Source: Erythrophleum ivorense (lineage: Eukaryota > Streptophyta > Magnoliopsida > Fabales > Fabaceae). Taken from it: a stretch of DNA of 64,000 nucleotides. The stretch spans positions 2,542,001 to 2,606,000 of the forward strand of contig JAIUCV010000116.1 of NCBI GenBank assembly GCA_026724425.1. Direction: 5' to 3'. Under the pieces are notes generated by a model. The model made no database searches. It worked only from the letters and a program-made list of their open reading frames with translations, and was not told where the DNA came from. The translations under genes and the position numbers were made by a program. Below are positions 55,184 to 64,000 of the stretch, piece by piece; position 1 is the first letter of the stretch; every line of letters begins with the position of its first letter.

Positions 55184-58100
55184 TCATGGCCGAGCTCTCT
55201 TGTTACTGCATGATGGGCACTTGTATTGCTTGATATGCTCTGCCCTAGCAGGGGTAATTTTCACACATTTGCCATGGAACCACTTCTCACAGATGTCACA
55301 GCAAATCCAGAACTCATCGGTACCGTAGTTCTCACCACATGCCCCACATAAGGTATCTCCATGTTCATCTTCTTCATCTTGCTCATCCAATACTTCATCC
55401 TCGTCATTTGATTGCAATGCCTTCGATTGTCTACCCTGACTTTCTGAAGCTCTCTACTCCACCAGCCAATAATTAAATGAGAACACGAACTAGCTCAGAA
55501 ATGTATAAAGTATAAACTATAAAACCACCTACAAGTCACATGTTCTTATATCATCCAAGTAACTTTGTTATGCATCCATAATGGTGCATTTAATATTGAA
55601 TAGAGAAAATTCCTCTACCTCAAATAATTTCAGAACAGTATCTCAATGGCAACAAAGGAGAATACTGAACCTAATGGTGCACCATACCAAAAGACGGCCC
55701 TCCAAGGGGTATGTCCTCTATTTAATATATCAAAACCCTGACCTCAATCAAAGGACAAACAGTAATGTGACAGCACTATTGTCCCACTAATTCAGCCCAA
55801 GTGCCCAACCATCAATGGAATTTCCGCATTTCAAGCAGAAAGGAAGTAATTAAGAGTCCAAGCAGATTATTTTCTTCTCTACTGTTATGTAAAGTTTACC
55901 TCTTATGAACTTGAGAGACTGACTAATTAATCAGTCAATCAAATATTCATTTGGCTGCCATAACAAGTCCAAATTTCATCCTACAATCATAAAGGAAGGT
56001 TTGCAAGAATCATTCAGTGCAACCAATTTTTCCATCTGGCAATATAAATTTTTCTTGTGAATGTGCAAGCAAGGTTAAAACTAAAACATAATGCTAAACA
56101 TCTGCCCCATGTCCTGGGCAATGGCTTAGGGTGAAGCTCAGCCACAGCTCTTATTTATCCAGCTTCTTGAAAATAATATTAGCGCTTCAAGTTGCAATTT
56201 AGTCTTTACAGAGAATTAAAAAAAGATATATGCAAGGTCTATAATAAACTAGCATCTTGACATGCATTCAAACAACTAACCACTAACCATAACCTATTTA
56301 TTTTAGTTAAGGGTTATACCCATGATACTAAATCCCTACCTAAGCCATATATAGATTTGATACATACATAATAATGCATTGTATCACAAATTTCATGACG
56401 TTTCCACAATATTAATTAAAAATCTCTATTTCTAGACTGAACACCCCAGACACACAAAATTAACTCCTTGACCTTAGGGCATAATTTTAAAAATGGCCTC
56501 CATCTACAAACAGCCAGCACCCAAAACCAACCTGAGTTTCTTTGCAACACAAGGACACAGAACAAAAGTATTTACTTCTGATGTGCAAGTATAAAAACTA
56601 TTATTTACCACCTTAGAGCTGGACTTGGATTTGCTGCCACTGTGATTTGAAACTGAAGACTTCTCCTTAACTTCTTTCTTTGCTGCACCAGTAACAACTT
56701 CAAAAATTGTTGGCAGTTCATTGATCATATTGAAAAGTCGTTTCCTGCATTACAGATGCCACGTCATATGTAGATGGATAAATAAAAAACTTATAGAAAA
56801 ACTATTTATATAGAAGTGCTTTGCATCATTGCATGAAGAATAGAACATATATTCTGGACCTAAGAATATCCAACACCATACCAAGTTTTTTAAACAAACA
56901 AAAATTATATGGTGACCAAAAGAACATTAAATCATGGTTGCTAGATCAAAAGACTAGTAGAAAAGGAATGATAATACATGTTATAATCAATAAGAAAGTC
57001 CAAATTATCATCCATGCACCTCTTAACACGAGTCACTATATATGAAAGTGCTAAGCATATTATTCTATGCATATCACCTCTCAAGTATAAACAAGTTTGC
57101 CCTCTCCAAAGTGGGCAACTACTTCAGCAAAAACAACAGGGGCCAACAATCATCAATGGTTTGTAAGCATACAAATCAATTGAGATAGTAAACCAGCTAT
57201 TCTGTGGGGATAAATGCACTAAGAAGGAAGAAAACTCTTTCTCATCAATGGGATTTGGAAAAAAAAAAAAAAAAATTCTCTCAATGACCATAACTAAAAT
57301 GATGTCATAAATCAGACAAGCAGGATCCAAGAACTCAAACTACTTCCTTGTTTTTAAGCTTCAATAGCCAACTCAATACAAGTTAACGTAAGATAAAATT
57401 TATGTTTGGAATATGAAATACCTGTCAGCTCTATCAAACCCAAATCTCGCTCCAAAATAGAAGGCAATGGCAAGTAACCATGCATCACTATGGACAGCAA
57501 CTAAAGATAACCAGTCCTTTTCTTGCATGCCATCCCTGGCAAAATTAATGCCCAGAACAGGCTCTGGAAGCTCCGGAGGAACTTCTTCAGCAGGTAGATT
57601 TACTTCCCACTGCTCGCTAGGAAATCCATACAAGCACAAATTCTCCTTCTCTGAAAGAATAATATAACCATAATCAATACGGAAAACAGAAAGAATAGAA
57701 AAGCTACAAATAAAGGAAGTACAAGTAAGACTGACATATTGTTGATTATAAAATACAGTGCACAACTAATTTATCACTACATGTAATACAATAACAAAGG
57801 AAGGACAATAAAATACGTGATTCACTAACTACAAACTCAAAAAGGAAAGAATTTGAACCAGAAAGAGTGCATAAACGCCTTCAAATGACATCATAAATCA
57901 ACAGAAGAAATTTTTTAAATTCTTAAAAGAGAGCATTAGAGAGTATTCCACCATCCAACAACTTAAAAAACCAATTTACTAATCGAAAATGCAGAAATAT
58001 TTGCCCACAATGACTTTACCACTGCAAATAATATCAATCTATCAGCACCTTAGTGAAGAAATTTGCAGAAAAGGAATAAATGCATGGAGGACTAAGGACA

Positions 58101-60373
58101 TTCTGACTAACCAGGATCACATTGGTTGTAAAACTCTTCGACATCTGCAACAGCATGACCAAATTAAAGAAATTGTCAGCATGAAATTTTTTGCGATCTT
58201 CATATACAGAAATTATCAAAAAAATAAAGTAAAACTCCTGTGGCGATAAGGATCAAGGAATTATATTTAAAATATATATATATATATATATAGACAAGAT
58301 AATTCTGTTTGGTTTGTCCGCACTCAGCACAGAACAGAAGAAGACCAACATCTGTCATCTATGACTCCTCTACAGCATCACTCGGGGCTCTAAATATAGA
58401 AACATCTAAACTCAAGATTCATATAACTTATTACCCTTTTCCCTATCCAATTTCATCCAGAACCATCACAAGCAAAATTTTATGCTTAAGTACTGAAAAT
58501 AAATTTTTCAAAAATGAAAAGTGAAAGAAATCAAGATTTCTGAATCAAGTCTTTTCCCAACATCTCCAAGAACCTCTGCATCAAGAGCAAAACAAACCTG
58601 ACTCAATCAAACTCACGGGAAAATGACAAGAAAACTTACAAGAGAGAGAAAATCAAATATTCTGCAACTTACAGCAGAAACCCAATTTTCTAATCAAAAC
58701 AATAATTGTAATCCACACCCACTTAGATAGTTCCAGCTCCAAGTGAAGGCTTCACAGGCTATACCCAATGTTACATACATCCATCTTACAAGAGGGAAGG
58801 CATGGCTTGACTGTACAGTATACTAGTAAACTGCTATGGAAACAACTATTGAAAAGCATGATTCCACCAGGAATTGTCAATATCAGTTACATCACATGAC
58901 AATTTTATGGATACAATTTGAAAGTAAAACCTATCAAGAGGGGCTATAAGGTAAAAGCCCAATAAACTTTGAAAAAAATCCTCCTGCATATGCAGGAGCA
59001 AAAATCCAACATTCATAAATAGTTTGAGTAACTCCCATTTTTATCTGAAATTAGAGTAATTGCAGACTAATCATCAGAAAACAAAACAAAATTCATGCTG
59101 GAACCATGCTAGAGGCTCAATATCAACATTAAAACATTTGGAAAAAAGAGATTTTCCATTTATCTTATACTCGTGAATAAAATGAATGAGGAAAAATAAA
59201 AAACGTAGGACAATCTTCTCAACAACAAATACCAAAGTCAACAAAACCCTTTCCATTCTCACCTAAAATGTTCTCCAGAGGACACCATTGCCAATGCTCC
59301 AATTTACCCTTTAGGAAATTAAGAACCCAGACAAAACAAAACCCTACTATTTTGCAACAAATGTACAAAACTTTGAGCAGAAAACAGCATTAAACACACA
59401 ATTCAAAAGTTCCCAGAAGCAATATTCTGCAACTTCCTTACAGCAGGAACCCAATTTTCAAATCAACCAATAATTGTAATCAACACCCACTTAGATAGTT
59501 CCAGCTCCAAATTGTGCCTTTCACTGGTTATACCCAATGCTACATCTGTCCATCTAACAAGAGGGAACGTAGCTATTCAGTATACCGTTAAATTGCGATG
59601 GATTGGAAACAACTACTGAAAAAGCATGATTCCATAAGGTATCACATTACAATTTTATGGATACAATTTGAAGGATAAATCTATCTTGAGGAGCTAGAAG
59701 GTAAAGCCAAGAAAACAACGAAAAAAGTCCTCCTGTAATATCTTATATAGTAGCAAAAAACTACCATTAATAAATAATTTGAGCAACTCCCACTTTTATC
59801 TGAAACTAAAGTAATTGCAGACCTACCACCAGAAAACTCACTCTAGAACCATGCTTAAGGCTCGATATAAACATTAAAACATTGGAAAGAGAAGGGAGGG
59901 AAGAATTTCTGTTTCTCTTACACTCCAGAATAATACGGACAATTAACAATTGAAAACATAGGACAATCTTCTCAACAACAAACACCGAATTCAACAAATC
60001 CCTTTGCATTCTCCTCCCAAATATTCTGCAGAGGACTCTAATGCACAAGCTTCCATTTACCCATTAGGAAATTAAAACTAACAAAAATAAATAAATAAAC
60101 CCTACTAGTTCGCAACGAAGTACAAAACTTTAAGCCGAAGCAGCAACGAACGCAGAATTCAAAACTTCCCCCTTCCCGTTCCTTTTCTGGGTATTCCCGC
60201 GAACAAAACTTGAAGATTATATCAATGACGTGAAAAAAAAGAAAAAAGAAAAAAACGAAGTGCGAGAAGCACGTACCCGTTGTAAGGGCTTTAATCAGCC
60301 CAGCTCTTCGGCCCTTAAAATCCCTAAAAACCTCTTCAACAGTGCGAGGATTATACTGAGCTCGCGCATCCAT
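55184..60373 (-). CDS. Alfin-like PHD-finger protein (five coding exons, 253 aa)
   Basis: A nuclear chromatin reader. Plant Alfin-like proteins bind H3K4me3 through a C-terminal PHD finger and act in transcriptional repression and stress responses. Exons on minus: 60373-60277, 58144-58112, 57650-57422, 56744-56612 and 55453-55184, with phases that agree (97, 33, 229, 133, 270 nt) and GT/AG borders. The Alfin domain covers about residues 1-140 (TVEEVFRDFKGRRAGLIKAL; AEEVPPELPEPVLGINFARD; FYFGARFGFDRADRKRLF). A Ser/Lys-rich then acidic linker follows. The PHD finger at residues 200-246 has C200, C203, C216, C219, H224, C227, C243, C246 and the aromatic W213 in DEFWICC. The donor of exon 4 is ambiguous by one codon (AAG then GTG, or AAGGTG then GTA), which would add a Val. 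Intron 1 is 2.1 kb and holds a tandem duplication. No disruption was found. Symbol left blank because the paralogue is undetermined. Confidence 0.95.
58112..58144 (-). other. Exon 2 of the Alfin-like gene: 33-nt microexon
   Basis: Between TTGCAG and GTTAGT the exon supplies the residues DVEEFYNQCDP in the Alfin domain, phase 1 on both sides. It is needed to join LTT of exon 1 to EKENLC of exon 3, and the protein matches the family only if it is included. Confidence 0.92.
58668..60130. repeat. Tandem duplication of about 770 bp inside intron 1 of the Alfin-like gene
   Basis: Two diverged copies (about 58668-59345 and 59427-60130) share TAATTGTAATCMACACCCAC, TTAGATAGTTCCAGCTCCAA, AGAGGGAA, CATTACAATTTTATGGATACAATTTGAA-like and CAACAACAAAYACC words with an offset of about 768 bp. 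It is noncoding. The duplication enlarges the first intron. Confidence 0.85.
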
Positions 60374-60620
60374 TGCCTCCTCCTCTTCCCTCTCTCCCTA
60401 TCTCTGAGTGTATCAGAAAGCAAAATCAGAAACAATGACTGTCTCTGTGCACAAAACAGAGTATACCCAAAACCAGGTCGTTTAGCGAGAGGAGGTTGAG
60501 AAGAATTTCAGGTTCTTCAAAGGGTGGTGCCAGCTCTGGCCGCGAGAAATTCAGAAATTAAGGACGCCGGGGTGAGGGGTGATGGTGAGGAATTTGAATG
60601 AAGGTTTTTTTTTTTTCAAA
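60374..60620 (-). promoter_or_regulatory. 5' UTR and promoter-proximal region of the Alfin-like gene
   Basis: Immediately upstream of ATG 60373 on minus. It is GA/CT-rich on plus (CTCCTCCTCTTCCCTCTCTC) and drops into AT-rich sequence beyond 60600. It resembles a short plant 5' UTR. No TATA box was assigned. Confidence 0.45.
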
Positions 60621-62567
60621 ACAAAAAAAAAAATTATACGGAGTTAGTTAGCTATATTTTTATTATTAATTTTTTAATTAAAATATGATAATTTTATAAT
60701 TTTTTACTAATATTATAATAAATATATAATTTTTGTTTAAAATTATATAATTATTTAATTAAATTATATAATTGTTAAAAAATTACATATTTATTATATT
60801 TTAATTAAAAATTTGATAATAAAGATATAAAATATTGCATATAAATTAAATTAACAAAATTATAGTAAAAATATTAAATTAAAAATATTTATGATGAAAA
60901 TTTTAAAATTATTTAAAAAGATCTAAAAATAAACAATTTTAACTCAATGTTTTAAATTATAATTTTTTACATAATTAAAATTTTTTATTTTAAAATAGTT
61001 TTAAATTTAAAAATATTTTAATATAAATTTTATAAAAAATTTATTTTGTTTTAGGTCGTTGAAAAGAAAAAAGGAAAAAAAAAGTCATTGAGACACGTGC
61101 GCCGGCGTGAGAAGGAGTGTGATCTTTTATGGTCAGATACATACCATGATCAGTTTTACATTTTATATATATATATATATTTTTTTTGGGCCATATTCTA
61201 CATGATTTATATTTTCTAGTTACGATTAAAAGGAGTAAACATATCTTATCAAGTGTTAACTGATTCATGAGAGTAAGCATATCTTATCAAGTGTTAACCG
61301 ATTCATGAACGATGATAATTGACTAGAATAATTTATATTGGAATGGAGCTATCTATTATTTTATTCTATTTTTTTAAAAAAATATTGCTTTAATCCTTAT
61401 TATATATTATCATCACTTTAGTTAAATTAGGACTAAAATAACACTTTTTAAAAAATATAAAAATGAAATTAACAGCAATAAAATTTTAAGCACTCAATTA
61501 ATAACAGCAGTATTTTTTTAAAAATACTAATATGATGATTTGTTATAGTATATTTTAATAAGGACAATTATATTTTCATGTTCTTGTTGTACTGTGTCTT
61601 CAGTTTTCTTTAACTCTTTCCTTTTAAACAAGAATAATTGAATAAAATACATTTCATTATATTTATACAAAGGCTTAATTTAAAAGAAAAAAAATTGACA
61701 TTTAGAGTGGTTGGGAGAAGAGGCACGTGACAGATGGAAATTGAGTTCATTCGAAGCGCCGGCAGGTTTCGAGTCATGGGAATGTTTGTATGGCAACTAG
61801 CAACTGCTGCTCAACAAGTCCAGCTTATGGTTAATTTTCAACAAACGATTATTTTTCTTGGAAAAAATTTATATATAATTTTTCATATTTTTATTATTAG
61901 AGTTTTTTATTAAAATATAAAATATATATAATTGCTTAATAGTAATATAATAGGCGTATCATTTTTACATATAACTGCATGTTTGGTTGATTGATGGTTG
62001 ATTTATTGATGAAAAAAGAAAAAGAAATAAAAAATTTGGTGAAATTTTATTTTTGTTCTTATAATTATTATTTAATGCTATCTATAATCATTATTTAATC
62101 ATTAAAAATAAAAGTATTATAAACATTTTTTACTTATAAAATCACTTTTTTATTTTTATTTTTATTCTTAACTTTTTGCTTACCAAATTATTATAATTTT
62201 TTAACTAAATTATCCATTTGTTACATTTTAATTAAAAAATTATATATTTATTATATTTTAATTGAAGAATCTAATAACCAAAAATATAAAAAAAATTATA
62301 TTTAAAATCTAATTCTTATTTTCTAAATTTCCTATCAGAAATGTGAAAGATTTTTCAGATCCACGAAATGCCATCACAAATAAGAAAAACAAAAGTACAA
62401 GCAAAAACAAAAAACTGTGGACCTTTACTTGAATTTCTTTTTCAGTTAGGGGCAACCCGAATCTAGGCAGTTCCAATACCGAAAGCAATAAAACATAACC
62501 ACATAAGGAAATAACCAACTTTAGACTAAAAGTGTTAGTGACTTGTAGTTCAACAAGACATTAAAGC
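60621..62567. other. AT-rich intergenic region with dispersed repeats
   Basis: Contains copies of the TATATTTATYATATTTTAATTAAAAA / GATAATAAAGATATAAAA repeat (60640-60850, 61860-61960, 62200-62300), a (TA)n run at 61164-61180 and a direct repeat of AGTAAACATATCTTATCAAGTGTTAAC (61231 and 61271). No gene recognised. Confidence 0.5.
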
Positions 62568-62976
62568 TCAGTTTGGTTCAACGAAGCGGAGAGGAGGGAA
62601 GGGAAGCTTAATAAAGGGGAAGAAAGGAAAGGGAAAGGGGTTTAATGAGTTCTATTTAATTGAAAGAAAGAGGAGGAAAAAAGATATTATTGTTTGGTTC
62701 AAGAGAAGAAGGGAGCGAAGGTAATTATATTTGAACAAATGTACTCTTATATTATTTTAATTTTTTTTATAAAAAAATTATTTATATCAATGTTTGTCAA
62801 AAAAAATATGAATTCTAATCTTTTTTATTTTTAATTTCTGATAAAAAAATCATCTTAATTTTTATTAAATATTAAAATAATAAAATACCCCTCCCCTCCC
62901 CTCCCCTTCCCTCCAATTTTTTCAACCCTCCCCTCCCCTCTTCTCCAAAAACTCCCATCCAAACACACCCCAAAGT
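62568..62976. mobile_element. MITE-like purine/pyrimidine inverted-repeat element, about 410 bp
   Basis: A purine-rich left arm (AGCTCAGTTTGGTTCAACG, GGAGAGGAGGGAAGGGAAGC) is mirrored by a pyrimidine-rich right arm (CCTCCCCTCCCCTTCC, CCATCCAAACACACCCCAAAG). GTTTGGNT-type ends resemble Tourist-like MITEs. Exact ends and target duplication are unclear. Confidence 0.5.
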
Positions 62977-63470
62977 GTGTGTTAGAGAAAATTTATATAT
63001 TTTTCTATTGAAATTTTCAGTTAAAATATAAAACACAACTATATAATTTTTTAATTAAATATATAATTATCATATTATTATTAAAAAAATTTACATTCAT
63101 CATATTTTAATTAAGAATTTTAATAACTAAGATATAAAAAACTACACGTAAATTTAATACAAATCCATATAGTTTGTTAGCTTACTTATACTCTACCAAA
63201 ATATTATAAGGGATTCAAATCAGCTAGTAAATCATGGTTTAAAATCAAGCTCCTCACCCTTAGTAGCTTTCATACAATTGTTTCTATATAAATACACATG
63301 TAAATATATTTGTACGCTTTTTATTAAGCTATAAATCAACATGTAAACATATTTGTACCTTTTTTATTAAAACTTACTTCTAGTATGTTTATATGTTTAT
63401 TTATAATACATGCTTAGTCTACTTAAGTTTGGTAGATTAGGTCTACACCTAAAAATCTCTCCATAAACAC
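62977..63470. other. AT-rich intergenic with another dispersed-repeat copy
   Basis: 63000-63150 carries the same repeat family as 30660 and 60640. The rest is unique AT-rich sequence downstream of the NF-YA gene. Confidence 0.45.
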
Positions 63471-63496
63471 TAGTAATAAAAATACATAACACAAAT

Positions 63497-63517
63497 GAGC
63501 CAAGGATGACTTCCCAA
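63497..63517 (-). promoter_or_regulatory. miR169 target site in the NF-YA 3' UTR
   Basis: The plus strand reads GAGCCAAGGATGACTTCCC at 63497-63515. This equals plant miR169 (CAGCCAAGGAUGACUUGCC...) at positions 2-16, including the 10-11 cleavage position, with differences at positions 1, 17 and 20. The NF-YA transcript, on minus, therefore contains the complementary target 71 nt after the stop codon, where miR169 sites are known in this family. Confidence 0.88.
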
Positions 63518-63587
63518 GGGAACCAAGCAATGATCTTTTGCAACTGAAAGCTGAAGAAAAACTGCTATGACTTCCCTTTTAAATCTG

Positions 63588-63965
63588 TCACATGAAGACA
63601 GATAGACGGTGTTGATTCCCATCACCACCCATATCAACTGAGTAACCTTGCATATTGCTTGCAATGTGAGAAGGATATCCTCCACAGAACCTGAAATCTG
63701 ACTCGTGTTGCTGTTGGAAGATGTCATCGCTGTTAGACGCACTTGTGACATCAGAACAGGTGGTGTTGGAAGCACCATCTCTGTAATTTTCTACCTGTTG
63801 TACTTTAGATTCTGTGGTATTAACACTCCGATGATTCAACCGTGCACAGCTGGAAATATCTAGGCATTGGCTTGATTCTTGGAGCTTTTTGGTGTTGAGA
63901 AAGCGTCCACCAGAACCTCGGGCCCTATTTAACGCATGTAGGTGCCGAGACTCGTGAAGATATGG
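63588..63965 (-). CDS. NF-YA (CCAAT-binding factor subunit A), last exon, partial
   Basis: The DNA-binding subunit of the NF-Y complex, which binds CCAAT boxes together with NF-YB/NF-YC in the nucleus. This exon encodes PYLHESRHLHALNRARGSGG and RFLNTKK, the C-terminal half of the conserved NF-YA core that contacts DNA. A Ser/Asn/Gln-rich tail of about 95 residues ending LSVFM then follows. The exon start is set at the CTGCAG acceptor (63966-63971), the usual intron position before PYLHES. The upstream in-frame ATG (MIILQ) is intronic. The histone-fold-interacting helix and N-terminus lie beyond the right edge. Post-transcriptional control by miR169 is expected. Confidence 0.93.
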   Translation of the reverse strand, partial: PYLHESRHLHALNRARGSGGRFLNTKKLQESSQCLDISSCARLNHRSVNTTESKVQQVENYRDGASNTTCSDVTSASNSDDIFQQQHESDFRFCGGYPSHIASNMQGYSVDMGGDGNQHRLSVFM

Positions 63966-64000
63966 CTGCAGAATTATCATCTTAGTGTGCTCAAGGAAAA

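Noticed and set aside
60230..60499. Plus-strand ORF overlapping the Alfin-like first exon
   Set aside because: It overlaps exon 1 and the 5' UTR in antisense and has no recognisable domain.
63588..63980. NF-YA reading starting at MIILQ upstream of PYLHES
   Set aside because: The ATG lies in an intron. CTGCAG just before PYLHES is the usual splice acceptor in this family, and the conserved core needs an upstream exon off the window.

Overview
This is a plant nuclear DNA window, almost certainly from a eudicot. It is AT-rich, its genes have introns, and it is crowded with Ty3/gypsy retrotransposons of the Athila type, Mutator-like long-inverted-repeat elements and MITEs. The three recognisable host genes (a mitochondrial carrier, an Alfin-like PHD-finger protein and an NF-YA transcription factor) are plant families. 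The species cannot be fixed from the sequence alone.

Layout. (1) 1 to about 18.1 kb is a three-level nest of gypsy elements, all on the minus strand. Element A (107-11847, with both LTRs and a 5-bp target duplication AATAG) sits inside the gag of element B. B's 5' LTR (12866-14166) sits inside the reverse-transcriptase start of element C (gag, protease, PBS and 5' LTR up to about 18.1 kb). Only A is complete in the window, and its gag-pol frame is broken by nine in-frame stops and one frameshift. (2) 18.1-31.6 kb is transposon debris: a 379-bp MITE, further inverted-repeat elements, a decayed Athila env-like ORF at 22.5-23.8 kb, and a clean Mutator-like element with a 9-bp target duplication (28855-30224). 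(3) 31.6-46.0 kb is a degenerate tandem array of about three units. Each unit is built from a piece of an ABCB (MDR/P-glycoprotein) transporter gene, a long-inverted-repeat element, a promoter-like block and a block with a CACTA-like end. Later MITE and MULE insertions can be dated against the sister units, which keep the empty sites. (4) A putative solo copia-type LTR lies at 46.0-46.6 kb. (5) 49.5-64 kb is the genic part: a single-exon mitochondrial carrier on plus (50104-51153), a five-exon Alfin-like gene on minus (55184-60373), and the last exon plus 3' UTR of an NF-YA gene on minus (63588-63965, continuing off the right edge).

Regulation and interactions. The NF-YA 3' UTR carries a near-perfect complement to miR169, the conserved plant regulator of this family, 71 nt past the stop. 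The Alfin-like protein has an intact N-terminal Alfin domain and a complete C4HC3 PHD finger, the chromatin reader of H3K4me3 in this family. No operon-like or pathway link between the three host genes is visible. I found no convincing evidence of a wholly new biological system. The most unusual structures are the ABCB-derived composite array, the conserved but unidentified core of its inverted-repeat element, and an internal polypurine tract plus hairpin in element A.
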